Assembly (NCBI GenBank): GCA_963518845.1 | Contig: CAUQKV010000005.1 | Coordinates: forward strand, 1-64,000 | DNA from: JABCPE02 sp963518845 | GTDB lineage: Bacteria > Bacteroidota > Bacteroidia > Flavobacteriales > Weeksellaceae | DNA length: 64,000 bases | Reading direction: 5' to 3' | In this document: positions 1 to 7,811 of the stretch, piece after piece | Numbering within the stretch: position 1 is the stretch's first letter | Layout of the letters: every line of letters begins with the position of its first letter | Position numbers and translations under genes: made by a program | The notes under the pieces: generated by a model | Told to the model about the DNA's origin: nothing | Databases searched by the model: none | The model's input: only the letters and a program-made list of their open reading frames with translations

Positions 1-121
1 CGCCCTTGTCAGCATCAATCATATACAACACGAAGATTCCTAAAATCAAATAATAACCAAATCTTTCCCACATTTCTGTGAAGAAGAGATAGGGCAAACC
101 TTTTGGATGTTTGTTTTTCAT
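1..121 (-). CDS. POT-family peptide transporter (partial, N-terminal 40 residues)
   Basis: Only the first 40 codons are inside the window; the gene continues beyond base 1. The start, MKNKHPKGLPYLFFTEMWER followed by FGYY, is the hallmark first segment of proton-dependent oligopeptide transporters (POT/PTR2), which carry an ExxER motif in the first membrane helix (here EMWER). Such proteins import di- and tripeptides across the inner membrane using the proton gradient. The ATG lies two bases after the stop codon of the dipeptidyl peptidase IV gene, so the two are almost certainly co-transcribed, a sensible pairing because DPP IV releases dipeptides. Confidence 0.88.
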   Translation of the reverse strand, partial: MKNKHPKGLPYLFFTEMWERFGYYLILGIFVLYMIDADKG

Positions 122-123
122 AA

Positions 124-2265
124 TTATAGATTATTTAAAATAAAATCAGTCATTTTTTGGTATAGGTGCAGTCTTGTATTTCCACCATATATTCCATGGT
201 TTTTGTCTGGATAGGTCATGAACTCAAATTCTTTGTTTTTCTGAATAAGAGCTTCCGTCATTTCTACAGCATTTTGATAGTGGACATTGTCATCGGCTGT
301 TCCGTGGATTAGCAGGTATTTCCCTTTCATTAGACCAGCAAAATTGATAGGCGAGTTTTCATCGTATCCTTGTGGGTTTTCTTGTGGCGTTTGCAGATAT
401 CTTTCAGTATAGATAGTATCGTAATAACGCCAAGTGGTTACTGGTGCCACAGCGATTCCTACCTTGAAAACATCTGCTCCTTTGGTCATCGCCAGACTTG
501 CCATATATCCTCCAAAACTCCATCCAAATATTCCAATTCGCCCAGCATCTACAAAACTCTGTGAGCCAATCCACTGTGCAGCAGCGATTTGGTCTTCTAT
601 CTCGTATTTTCCTAAATTCTTGTAAGTCGCTTTTTTATATTTCGTTCCACGATAGCCCGTTCCACGCCCATCTACACAAAGCACAATGTATCCTTTTTGA
701 GCCAAGAGGTTAAACCAAATAGCGTTTCTGCCGTCCCAAGCGTTGCTTACCTGTTGTGAGCCAGGTCCAGAATATTGGTACATCAGCACAGGATATTTCT
801 TGTTAGGCGAGAAGTCTTTCGGTTTTATCATCCAAGCGTTCATTTGGTCGCCGTTTTTGTTTGGAATTTGGAAAAATTCTTTGTTTACGAAACCATCTGA
901 TTGCAGTTTTTTCAGCGCTGAATTATTATTCTGTAATTCTCGCAGAGTTTTTCCGTTAAAATCCCTTAAAGTGTAAGTGTTCGGCTGTTCTGCGGAAGAA
1001 TGTGTGTTGATAAAATATTGGAAAGACTTGCTGAAATCAGCATTATTAGTTCCATTTAATTCAGAAACAATCTGTTTTTTCCCTGTCTTGATGTTTATTT
1101 TGCTCACCACTCTGTTGGTGCTACCTTTTTCAGTGGTCTGCACTAAGATTTCAGAATTTTTAGGGCTAAAACCATAGTAGTCAGTGATTTCCCAGTTGCC
1201 TTTGGTGATTTGTTTTTTGAGTTTTCCATCAGGCGTGTACCAGTAAAAATGTCTAAAACCATCTCTTTCCGAAGCCCAAAGGAAAGAATTGTCCTCCAAA
1301 AATTCCAAAGAAAGATTGTCCGTTTCTATCCAAGCGGCATCCATTTCGGTTAGGATTTTCTTGGTGGAGTGATTTTTAGTATTTATCTTGATGATTTCCA
1401 GTTTGTTCTGATGCCTGTTGGAAGTCGCTATCGCAATTTCGTTTGGCTGCGCAGTCTGGAAAACCTGTGGAATATAATAAGTTTCAAAGTTAGCAAGATT
1501 GATTTGCGTGGATTTATTTAGTTTTAAATCATAGGCGTATACCGAAACTTTTGAGTTTTCTTCTCCTGCTTTCGGATATTTGAAACGAAAATCCTGCGGA
1601 TACAGATTTCCATTGAAAACCTGCATGTTCATTTCTTTTACTTGGCTTTCATCAAATTTCACGAAAACCAGACTTTCGCTGTTTTTTGTCCATTGGTACA
1701 TGTCTGCGTGTCCGAATTCCTCCTCATACACCCAGTCAGCCAGTCCATTGATGATTTTATTTTTCTCACCATCGAAAGTGATTTGGGTGATTTTTTCAGA
1801 GCTGAGGTCTTGGTAATAAAGATTATTCCCAGAGATAAAAGCCACGAACCTGCCATCAGGAGAGAATTTAGGTTCCTGAACCCAGTTTCCGTTGTTTAGG
1901 GCAGTTGTTTTTCCGTTTTTATTTAGATTTACTACATGGTATTTTCCTAAGAAAGAATGGCGGTAGATGGGCTGTTGTTCGTTCAGAACCAGTACTTTGC
2001 TTTCATCGTGAGAAAATGTATAGTCCTGTATCTTAGCCTCTAAGATGGTTTCTATTTTTTTTCCTGTTTTGTAGGAATATTTTATGATTCCATCTTTTTC
2101 CAAAACGGTGTAGTGTTCTCCATCGTTCATGGAGTTTATCCCATAGATAAACTCGGTTCTGTAATACCCTGAGTGTATTTTGTTTAAAGTGATTTCCTGC
2201 GCAGAGTTCAGCGTAAAGACACTAAAAACGACACAAGAGATTAGTTTTTGATATAAAATCTTCAT
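124..2265 (-). CDS. Secreted dipeptidyl peptidase IV (S9 family)
   Basis: 713 residues. A signal peptide occupies about residues 1-22, ending in NSAQ, so the enzyme is exported. The N-terminal beta-propeller (roughly 40-470) carries WVYEEEFGH near residue 178; its paired glutamates bind the free amino end of the substrate and distinguish DPP IV from other S9 peptidases. The C-terminal alpha/beta-hydrolase domain shows the catalytic serine in GWSFGGY (Ser583), the aspartate in HGTADDNVHY (658/659) and the histidine in NHGIYGG (His690). The expected activity is removal of X-Pro or X-Ala dipeptides from peptide N-termini. The POT transporter gene starts two bases after its stop. A promoter is recognisable just upstream. 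Confidence 0.93.
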   Translation of the reverse strand: MKILYQKLISCVVFSVFTLNSAQEITLNKIHSGYYRTEFIYGINSMNDGEHYTVLEKDGIIKYSYKTGKKIETILEAKIQDYTFSHDESKVLVLNEQQPIYRHSFLGKYHVVNLNKNGKTTALNNGNWVQEPKFSPDGRFVAFISGNNLYYQDLSSEKITQITFDGEKNKIINGLADWVYEEEFGHADMYQWTKNSESLVFVKFDESQVKEMNMQVFNGNLYPQDFRFKYPKAGEENSKVSVYAYDLKLNKSTQINLANFETYYIPQVFQTAQPNEIAIATSNRHQNKLEIIKINTKNHSTKKILTEMDAAWIETDNLSLEFLEDNSFLWASERDGFRHFYWYTPDGKLKKQITKGNWEITDYYGFSPKNSEILVQTTEKGSTNRVVSKINIKTGKKQIVSELNGTNNADFSKSFQYFINTHSSAEQPNTYTLRDFNGKTLRELQNNNSALKKLQSDGFVNKEFFQIPNKNGDQMNAWMIKPKDFSPNKKYPVLMYQYSGPGSQQVSNAWDGRNAIWFNLLAQKGYIVLCVDGRGTGYRGTKYKKATYKNLGKYEIEDQIAAAQWIGSQSFVDAGRIGIFGWSFGGYMASLAMTKGADVFKVGIAVAPVTTWRYYDTIYTERYLQTPQENPQGYDENSPINFAGLMKGKYLLIHGTADDNVHYQNAVEMTEALIQKNKEFEFMTYPDKNHGIYGGNTRLHLYQKMTDFILNNL

Positions 2266-2290
2266 TTTAGATAAATTTTAGAAAGTTGTC

Positions 2291-2298
2291 CAAAGATA
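2291..2298 (-). promoter_or_regulatory. Promoter -7 element of the DPP IV gene
   Basis: Read on the minus strand this is TATCTTTG, a full match to the Bacteroidota -7 consensus TAnnTTTG. It lies 25 bases upstream of the ATG at 2265, giving a leader of about 20 bases. I see no clear TTG at the -33 position. Confidence 0.6.
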
Positions 2299-2411
2299 AT
2301 GATTCTTTAGAAGAAATTTAATAAAACTTAATAGAAGTTTAACTTTTACAAACTTAACCTTGACCAAAAAAACGAATCCAACAAATAGAAAATCGTAAAA
2401 ATTTGAATATT

Positions 2412-2777
2412 ATGAAAAAGTTAGTTTTAAGTTTAGTGTTAGTAGGAACATTTGGTTTTGCATCAGCGCAAGAAGCACCAAAGGAACATCACTGCCGCCA
2501 CTCAGAACATAAAAAAATGGAAAGAGAAAAAGGCGACAAGGGAAAAAGATTAGAAGAACTCAATCTTTCTGAAAAACAAACAAAACAGCTGGAAGAACTT
2601 CGCAAAGAGCACAGAGCAGAAAAGGAGAAACTTCGTGAAAGGCATCAGCGAAAACTCAAAAAAATCCTGACGCCTGAGCAGTATGAAAAATGGCAGTCCA
2701 ACCACCCAAGAAGAAAGGATGAAAGGAGAATGCCGCCTCCGCCACCTATGGAACAGCCAGAAATAAAAGGAAATTAA
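2412..2777 (+). CDS. Small secreted Spy/CpxP-like protein
   Basis: 121 residues from the ATG at 2412; a TTG nine bases earlier is in frame but unlikely. A signal peptide covers about residues 1-20 (LVLVGTFGFASAQ). The mature part is extremely charged and predicted helical: LNLSEKQTKQLEELRKEH, then a second helix ending ILTPEQYEKW, which is the LTxxQ-type repeat pattern of Spy/CpxP periplasmic chaperones. It ends in a proline run (MPPPPPMEQP). Members of this fold buffer unfolded periplasmic proteins or sense envelope stress; that role here is inferred from pattern only. It is a single-gene unit closed by a strong terminator. Confidence 0.7.
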   Translation: MKKLVLSLVLVGTFGFASAQEAPKEHHCRHSEHKKMEREKGDKGKRLEELNLSEKQTKQLEELRKEHRAEKEKLRERHQRKLKKILTPEQYEKWQSNHPRRKDERRMPPPPPMEQPEIKGN

Positions 2778-2782
2778 AAACG

Positions 2783-2813
2783 AAAAAGCAGAAATCTATG
2801 TTTCTGCTTTTTT
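2783..2813. terminator. Bidirectional rho-independent terminator
   Basis: A perfect 12-base-pair stem (AAAAAGCAGAAA, loop 2795-2800, complementary arm) has a T-run on either strand. It serves both convergent genes, the Spy-like gene and nikR. Confidence 0.9.
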
Positions 2814-2830
2814 ATGTTTAGAATATTTTA

Positions 2831-3232
2831 CTAATCCGCCTTTGTAGCAGTGAGTTTTCCGTGCTCTATTCCTTTTACAGAAATAAGGCTATTGGCAAGT
2901 TCTATCAGAACAGAAGATTTCCCTTTCACAGCGATAATCTCCATGCACAAATCATGCTCCAAATGGAAGTGTAGAGAAGACAAAATATTGTCATGATATC
3001 TATGCTGGATGTTGGTCAGTTTATTTACCAATTCCCTTCTATGGTGGTCAAACACCAAAGTGATAGAGCCCGCCACTATGGCATCATTGTCCCATTTTTC
3101 CGTGACTAAACTCTTGTTAATCAGATATCTGATAGCTTGAGAACGATTTTTAAACAAATTCTCTTCTGCATATTTATCTAATGCCTCTAAAAGGTCTTCC
3201 TCTAAAGAAACTCCAAAACGAACGATGCCCAT
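2831..3232 (-). CDS. nikR: Nickel-responsive regulator NikR
   Basis: 133 residues, the normal NikR length. Residues 1-45 form a ribbon-helix-helix DNA-binding domain (VRFGVSLEEDLLEALDKY, NRSQAIRYLI). Residues 50-133 form the ACT-like nickel-binding tetramerisation domain. The square-planar nickel ligands match by spacing: His77, His88, His90 and Cys96 here correspond to His76/87/89/95 in E. coli NikR (LHFHLEHDLCMEI). NikR binds operator DNA when loaded with nickel and represses nickel uptake. No nickel transporter or urease/hydrogenase gene lies beside it, so its targets are elsewhere. Its own promoter sits in a dyad that may be an autoregulatory site. Confidence 0.93.
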   Translation of the reverse strand: MGIVRFGVSLEEDLLEALDKYAEENLFKNRSQAIRYLINKSLVTEKWDNDAIVAGSITLVFDHHRRELVNKLTNIQHRYHDNILSSLHFHLEHDLCMEIIAVKGKSSVLIELANSLISVKGIEHGKLTATKAD

Positions 3233-3253
3233 ATCTAAATAGTATTTAAAAAA

Positions 3254-3270
3254 ACTATAACAAATATAGT
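3254..3270 (-). promoter_or_regulatory. nikR promoter within an inverted repeat (candidate operator)
   Basis: The minus strand carries TATATTTG at 3268-3261, matching TAnnTTTG, about 29 bases upstream of the nikR ATG. The same bases lie in a dyad, ACTATA-N5-TATAGT (3254-3270). The dyad does not resemble the E. coli NikR site (GTATGA-N16-TCATAC), so an operator role is inference. Confidence 0.5.
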
Positions 3271-3322
3271 GATTTTATATAATAGAAATGTTATTTTTAT
3301 CAAAAAAATATTATTAATTCAT

Positions 3323-3330
3323 TATTTTTG
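3323..3330 (+). promoter_or_regulatory. Promoter -7 element of the nth operon
   Basis: TATTTTTG matches TAnnTTTG and lies 18 bases before the ATG at 3349. The last three bases of this box are an in-frame TTG that could be taken for a start codon. Because the box must precede the transcription start, that TTG is excluded. Confidence 0.6.
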
Positions 3331-3348
3331 CCACAAATCATTTTGATA

Positions 3349-3972
3349 ATGACCAAAAAACAAAGAGCCGATTTTGTGAGAAAAGAGCTGGACAAACTCT
3401 ATCCCACAGTTCCCATCTTCCTGCACCATACGGATGCCTATACGCTGTTGGTAGCGGTGGCTCTTTCGGCGCAGACTACGGATAAAAAAGTGAACGAAAT
3501 CACGCCTGAGCTTTTCCGAGTTGCAGGAACGCCCCAAGCCATGGCAAGGCTGGAAGTAGCAGAAATAAAGGATTTGATAAAAGAAATCGGCCTCTCAAAC
3601 ACCAAAGCCAAAAACCTGAAAGGTATGGCGGAAATGCTGCTTAGGGATTATGAAGGCGTGGTGCCGCAGACTTTTGAGGAATTAGAAAAACTCCCAGGTG
3701 TAGGGCATAAAACCGCCTCTGTGGTGATGAGCCAGTGGTTTGGTTTCCCAGCGTTTCCTGTGGATACGCATATTCATCGGCTGATGAAACTTTGGAAGCT
3801 GACAGAAGGAAAAAATGTAGTCCAAACCGAGGCCGATGCCAAAAAACTTTTCCCTCAGAAAGACTGGAATAAACTACATTTGCAGATTATTTCCTACGGA
3901 AGGGAATATTCTCCAGCGAGGAACTGGAGTTTAGAAAAAGATTTTATCACAAGACAAATGTTTGAAAAATAA
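3349..3972 (+). CDS. nth: Endonuclease III homologue lacking the iron-sulfur cluster
   Basis: 207 residues from ATG 3349. It belongs to the HhH-GPD DNA glycosylase superfamily, which excises oxidised pyrimidines and cuts at the abasic site. The helix-hairpin-helix is LPGVGHKTA with the Schiff-base lysine at Lys121, and the catalytic aspartate is Asp139 in PVDTHIHRL; both match E. coli Nth (Lys120, Asp138) by position. E. coli Nth ends in a C-X6-C-X2-C-X5-C [4Fe-4S] loop. Here the tail reads GREYSPARNWSLEKDF and the whole protein contains no cysteine, so no cluster can form. The fold and both catalytic residues are intact. The next gene begins directly after its stop codon. Confidence 0.88.
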   Translation: MTKKQRADFVRKELDKLYPTVPIFLHHTDAYTLLVAVALSAQTTDKKVNEITPELFRVAGTPQAMARLEVAEIKDLIKEIGLSNTKAKNLKGMAEMLLRDYEGVVPQTFEELEKLPGVGHKTASVVMSQWFGFPAFPVDTHIHRLMKLWKLTEGKNVVQTEADAKKLFPQKDWNKLHLQIISYGREYSPARNWSLEKDFITRQMFEK

Positions 3973-4734
3973 ATGACACCGAAAGTTTCCATAATTACTC
4001 CGTGCTACAACTCTTCTGAGTTTATAGAAGAGACCATAAAGTCCGTTCTTGCTCAGACTTTTCAGGATTGGGAGTGGCTGATTACTGATGATAAATCAAG
4101 CGATAATACCGCTGAAATCATCAAAAAATATAACGACCCAAGAATAAAACTGCAAGTCCTCGAACAAAATGGCGGCGCAGGAAACGCACGGAACAAAAGT
4201 CTTGAAAGAGCATCAGGAAGATATATTGCATTTCTTGACTCTGATGATCTTTGGTATCCAGAATATCTGGAAACTATGATAGGTTTTATGGAAGAAAAAA
4301 ATGTGGAATTAGCCTATTGTAGCTATTCAAGATGTGATGAACATACAATGGAGCCAATTCTAAAGGATTTCAAAGCGGATACAATTGTTACTTTTTCTAA
4401 TTTATTGAAAACCTGTAGACTAGCTCCTGTTTCTACCATATATGACACAAAGAGAGTGGGTAAATTTTTATTTCCTATAAAAAGCAAGCGTGAGGACCAT
4501 GTGATGTGGCTAAATTTATTAAAAGTAATTCCTAAGGGATATCCTGTGGAAAAGACTTTGGCTAAATACAGGATGCGTGAAGGCAGTGTTTCCCGAAAGA
4601 AAAAAGACATCATAAAAGACCAATATTTGGTTTATAGAGAGTTTATGGGATTTTCGGTGGTAAAGTCCTTGTATTACACCTGTTTATGGGCAGTGAACGG
4701 CTTTATGAAATATTCTAAATGGTTCAAAGGATGA
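3973..4734 (+). CDS. Family 2 glycosyltransferase
   Basis: 253 residues. The GT-A nucleotide-sugar domain occupies residues 1-110: VSIITPCYNSSEFIEETIKS at the start, TDDKSSDNT as the first acidic motif and FLDSDDLW as the metal-binding DxD. A second acidic site, KREDHVMW near residue 173, fits the catalytic base, followed by KYRMREGSVS, a motif common in LPS or O-antigen transferases. The ATG follows the nth stop with no gap and the stop overlaps the trmN6 start (ATGA), so translation is coupled. Donor and acceptor are not readable from sequence. Cytoplasmic or membrane-associated. Confidence 0.85.
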   Translation: MTPKVSIITPCYNSSEFIEETIKSVLAQTFQDWEWLITDDKSSDNTAEIIKKYNDPRIKLQVLEQNGGAGNARNKSLERASGRYIAFLDSDDLWYPEYLETMIGFMEEKNVELAYCSYSRCDEHTMEPILKDFKADTIVTFSNLLKTCRLAPVSTIYDTKRVGKFLFPIKSKREDHVMWLNLLKVIPKGYPVEKTLAKYRMREGSVSRKKKDIIKDQYLVYREFMGFSVVKSLYYTCLWAVNGFMKYSKWFKG

Positions 4735-5432
4735 AACCTTTCCATTTCAAACAATTCAGCATTTTGCAGGACAAAAATGTGTTCCGAGTGGGAACAGATG
4801 GCGTTTTGCTTGGAGTTTTGGCGTCGTGTGAGGCGGCTTCCAAGGTGCTGGAAGTAGGCACGGGCACAGGACTAATTTCTCTGATGACAGCCCAGCGAAA
4901 TCCCAGAGCCGAGATTTTAGCGCTTGATATCAATGAAAAAGCGGTGGCTCTGGCAGGGCAGAATTTTAGCAATTCGCCGTTTAGAGATAGGATGAGAGCC
5001 GAGCTTTTTGACTTTAAAAATTATATTTCTGAAGAAAAATTTGATTTAATTCTCTCCAATCCACCTTATTTTGAGCAGATGGATTCCTCTCAAAAAGATG
5101 TTTTGGCGAGGCAGCAGGTGGAGCTTAATTTTGAACAGTTGATACAGAATTCTTCGGCATTACTTTCAGAAAATGGATTGTTTTCAGTGATTATCCCAAA
5201 ATCATCTGAGGCTTTTTTTATAGAAAAATGTGCAGATTTTTCACTGAAACTTAGGCGAAGAGTAGTTGTTCGCGGCACTCCACAAGCCGAAGCAAAACGC
5301 TGTGTGCTGGAGTTTTCTTTTTGTGAGGGAGAGCCTCAGGAGGAAGAACTAGTTTTAGAAGTTTCACCACGATGCTACTCGAATGAATATCTGCAGCTTA
5401 CGAGAGATTTTCATGTTTTTGAGAAGAAGTAG
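4731..5432 (+). CDS. trmN6: tRNA1(Val) adenine-37 N6-methyltransferase
   Basis: 233 residues from the ATG that overlaps the previous stop; an upstream in-frame ATG at 4719 lies inside the glycosyltransferase gene and is less likely. The class I SAM-binding motif is VLEVGTGTGLISLM (about residues 38-51). The adenine-N6 catalytic motif is SNPPYFEQ (about 107-114), as in YfiC/TrmN6. MKPFHFKQFSI at the start and FRVGTDGVLLG are family signatures. The enzyme methylates A37 of tRNA-Val in E. coli; substrate identity here is inferred from family. Third gene of the nth unit. Confidence 0.88.
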   Translation: MKPFHFKQFSILQDKNVFRVGTDGVLLGVLASCEAASKVLEVGTGTGLISLMTAQRNPRAEILALDINEKAVALAGQNFSNSPFRDRMRAELFDFKNYISEEKFDLILSNPPYFEQMDSSQKDVLARQQVELNFEQLIQNSSALLSENGLFSVIIPKSSEAFFIEKCADFSLKLRRRVVVRGTPQAEAKRCVLEFSFCEGEPQEEELVLEVSPRCYSNEYLQLTRDFHVFEKK

Positions 5433-5446
5433 GGAATATAAAACAT

Positions 5447-5758
5447 TTAGGTTTTGTTTCTTTTTTCTCTAGCACTTAATAATGTTTTTATCATTAGATG
5501 AATTGCTCCCCAGCAAATCAGAAATACAATGGTTTGTAATATAAAAATAGAAGAAAAAGATAAATCTACCATTGCTAAACCAAAAAGAAGTATATTCACA
5601 GGTAAGGTAAAAATAGCCAAAGGCAGCCAGAGAGGGTGTTCGTGACTAAAGCCAAATGTTTGGAATTTAGGGAAACTTACGAGCACGACCATAGTTCCCA
5701 GTAGCACATATATTAGACTTATACCAAAAGATAGAAGTAATAATTTTCTGTTTTTCAT
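5447..5758 (-). CDS. Small membrane protein, unknown
   Basis: 103 residues with three hydrophobic segments (about 8-28, 43-65, 70-92) and a basic C-terminal tail (SAREKRNKT). I do not recognise a family. It is the last of a four-gene chain starting at engB in which each stop codon overlaps the next start (ATGA), so it is probably translated in step with its upstream neighbours. Confidence 0.7.
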   Translation of the reverse strand: MKNRKLLLLSFGISLIYVLLGTMVVLVSFPKFQTFGFSHEHPLWLPLAIFTLPVNILLFGLAMVDLSFSSIFILQTIVFLICWGAIHLMIKTLLSAREKRNKT

Positions 5759-6138
5759 TCACATAGAAATTCTGTTGAAGTTAATAATCCACTTTTGAAA
5801 TAGAATTCAGCATAGCATTTATCTTGCTCTTGGGCATCGCATAAAGTATCAAAATAATAGACTAATACTTCTGTATCATTGATAAATTTTTTTTCATTGG
5901 GTTCTCCAAAAACATTTATAAATTTTTCTTTTGAAGAGTGGTTTAGGTTGTTTTTTGCTATTAGTCCAACGGCGAGTTTCTCTGTTCTTAGTTTTAGACA
6001 GCCGTTTTGGTCTTTTTTCCAGTCATTGATAATCGCTTCATTTTGTTTAGGTTTATCTTTAAATAAATTTTTTAAAAATATACCTGCGGCTAACAATCCT
6101 AATCCTATAATGACATATTTAATTATATTATTTTTCAT
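5755..6138 (-). CDS. Membrane-anchored protein with a BamE/SmpA-like pattern
   Basis: 127 residues: one N-terminal membrane helix (about 7-24), then a soluble domain expected on the outside of the inner membrane. The domain holds FGEPNEKK, then TEVLVYYFD and CYAEFYFKSGLLTS, reminiscent of the small alpha/beta fold of SmpA/BamE proteins. It has no lipobox, unlike BamE itself. Four cysteines (CLKL, TLCDA, DKCYA, FLCE) could form disulfides. The family assignment is weak. Start and stop both overlap neighbours by four bases. Confidence 0.6.
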   Translation of the reverse strand: MKNNIIKYVIIGLGLLAAGIFLKNLFKDKPKQNEAIINDWKKDQNGCLKLRTEKLAVGLIAKNNLNHSSKEKFINVFGEPNEKKFINDTEVLVYYFDTLCDAQEQDKCYAEFYFKSGLLTSTEFLCE

Positions 6139-6371
6139 GGGTTTTCATCTAAATCTGAGGTGTTCATTAGTTTGGAGTAGAAATTAGAACAACCATATTT
6201 TTTCCTAATGTATTCTGCTAAATATATCCCCGCTAAAATCCCACATCCTTCCGTAATCACGCACCATAATAAAGACTGAGATAATTTCCACACGAAAAAA
6301 CTGATAATACTGGTCGCTATTATTGGGCATAAAGCAATTAACAGCCAATAAAAAATTTCTATGAATTTCAT
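6135..6371 (-). CDS. Small membrane protein, unknown
   Basis: 78 residues with two membrane helices (about 5-28 and 33-52) and a polar C-terminus (NTSDLDENP). No family is recognised. The ATG overlaps the engB stop and its own stop overlaps the next start, each by ATGA. Confidence 0.65.
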   Translation of the reverse strand: MKFIEIFYWLLIALCPIIATSIISFFVWKLSQSLLWCVITEGCGILAGIYLAEYIRKKYGCSNFYSKLMNTSDLDENP

Positions 6372-6976
6372 TTAGTAGAAATAATTTTGTTGGTTTCTTC
6401 TATGAAATCCAAAATCTGCTCTCCGCCCAGTTTTTTCTCTGCTGAGGTGACAAAAATATTGGGTAGTTCTTCCCAAGTTTCCAAAAGAATTTTTTTGTAT
6501 TCTGCAACGCTTTTTTCTGCGGCAGCTTGGGTTTTCATCTTGTCTGATTTAGTGAAGATGATGGAAAAAGAAATTTGGTTTTCTCCACACCATTCTATGA
6601 ATTCCAAATCTATTTTCTGCGGCAGGTGGCGGATATCCACCAAAACAAACAAATGAATGAGGTTTTCTCTGTTGAGAATATAGTTGGTAATCAGCTTTTC
6701 AAAATCTTTTCTCTGTGACTTAGAAACTCTTGCGTAGCCGTAGCCAGGCAGGTCAGTAAGATACCATTCTTCATTCACCAAAAAATGATTGATAAGCTGT
6801 GTTTTTCCTGGTGTCTGCGAGGTTTTCGCTAAGTCTTTTTGGTTCATCAGGGCATTGATCAGAGAGGATTTTCCTACATTACTCCGCCCGATGAAAGCGT
6901 ATTCTGGGAGGTTCGGCTCTGGGCAGTCCTGCCATTTTTGGCTGCTTTTTACGAAGGAAACAGATTTTATTTTCAT
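6368..6976 (-). CDS. engB: Ribosome biogenesis GTPase EngB (YsxC/YihA)
   Basis: 202 residues, the normal length. GTPase motifs: G1 GRSNVGKSS (30-38), G2 in QTPGKT, G3 DLPGYGYA (75-82), G4 TKSD (142-145), G5 TSAEKK near 175. EngB is an essential factor for late assembly of the large ribosomal subunit. It lies downstream of the alpha/beta hydrolase gene with a hairpin between them, and is followed by three small genes with 4-base overlaps. I see no TAnnTTTG box directly upstream, so some read-through from the hydrolase gene may be needed. Confidence 0.95.
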   Translation of the reverse strand: MKIKSVSFVKSSQKWQDCPEPNLPEYAFIGRSNVGKSSLINALMNQKDLAKTSQTPGKTQLINHFLVNEEWYLTDLPGYGYARVSKSQRKDFEKLITNYILNRENLIHLFVLVDIRHLPQKIDLEFIEWCGENQISFSIIFTKSDKMKTQAAAEKSVAEYKKILLETWEELPNIFVTSAEKKLGGEQILDFIEETNKIISTK

Positions 6977-6996
6977 TTCTAAATTTTATATTTGAA

Positions 6997-7025
6997 AAAT
7001 GGAAGCTAGTAACTAACTTCCATTT
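6997..7025 (-). terminator. Terminator-like hairpin after the hydrolase gene
   Basis: A 9-base-pair stem (AAATGGAAG with CTTCCATTT, loop 7006-7016) sits directly after the hydrolase stop and is followed on the minus strand by five T residues. It lies between the hydrolase gene and engB, so it may only partly block transcription. Confidence 0.6.
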
Positions 7026-7026
7026 G

Positions 7027-7788
7027 TTAAACTTTATCTTTTAACCAGTTGTAAAGAATTCCATTAAATTCCTCTGGTTTTTCCATCATTGCGGCGTGTC
7101 CACATTGGTCTATCCAGAACAGCTCAGAATTAGGTATCAGTCTGTTCATTTCTATGGCCACATCTGGCGGAGTTACATTGTCTTGTTTTCCCCAGATGAT
7201 GCAGGTAGGACATTTGATGTTAGGCAGTTCATTCTGCATATTGTGTTTGATGGCGCTTCTTGCCAGCATCACTGTTTTTATGCCTTTCATTCGGTCATTT
7301 ACAATACCGAAAACTTCATCCACAAGCTCATCTGTGGCTACATCAGGGTTGTAGAAAACCTCTTGGGTTTTTCTTTTGATGTATTCTTTGTCGCTTTTTC
7401 TTGGGAAACTATCTCCAAAAGAACGCTCATAAAGTCCCGAACTTCCCGTAAGAACAAGAGAATGCACATATTCTGGACGAGCCAGAGTAAGGATAAGTCC
7501 TATGTGTCCTCCCATAGAGTTCCCTACCACAGTGACAGGTTTTCCTATCTCTTGTTTGATGAATTTCCCTACGAATTTAGAAATAGCTGTGAGATTGGTA
7601 TTTAGCACTGGTAAATCATAGATAGGTAGCTGAGGGATATACACTTTGAAGCCTTTGTCGGCGAAGTATTCAGCCATATCTTCGAAATTGCTGAGTCCTC
7701 CCATAAGCCCATGCAGAAGAACCATAGGATGGCCTTCTCCTTTCTCTATGAAGTGATACTTTTTATCTTTTTTTGTCTTAAAAATCAT
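7027..7788 (-). CDS. Alpha/beta-fold hydrolase
   Basis: 253 residues from the ATG at 7788. A GTG at 7800 is in frame, but a -7 promoter box at 7812-7819 places the transcription start only a few bases from it, so the ATG is preferred. The oxyanion motif is HGLMGG near residue 26, the nucleophile is GNSMGG (Ser91), the acid is in WGKQDNVTPPD, and the histidine is in CGHAAMMEKP. No signal peptide, so cytoplasmic. The substrate is unknown; ester or C-C hydrolases of this type often sit beside the dcw cluster in relatives, which is recollection rather than something seen here. Confidence 0.85.
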   Translation of the reverse strand: MIFKTKKDKKYHFIEKGEGHPMVLLHGLMGGLSNFEDMAEYFADKGFKVYIPQLPIYDLPVLNTNLTAISKFVGKFIKQEIGKPVTVVGNSMGGHIGLILTLARPEYVHSLVLTGSSGLYERSFGDSFPRKSDKEYIKRKTQEVFYNPDVATDELVDEVFGIVNDRMKGIKTVMLARSAIKHNMQNELPNIKCPTCIIWGKQDNVTPPDVAIEMNRLIPNSELFWIDQCGHAAMMEKPEEFNGILYNWLKDKV

Positions 7789-7811
7789 ACCAATACTCAC
7801 AAAAGTAATCG

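Noticed and set aside
1580..1899. Open frames on the opposite strand of the DPP IV gene, and similar frames opposite other genes
   Set aside because: They overlap genes with clear family motifs, have no signals of their own and look like antisense shadows.
3328..3348. TTG start for nth
   Set aside because: The TTG is part of the TATTTTTG promoter box.
5433..5460. Short AAAAC/GTTTT dyad as a terminator between trmN6 and the convergent gene
   Set aside because: Only five A/T-rich pairs with one G:C; too weak to call.
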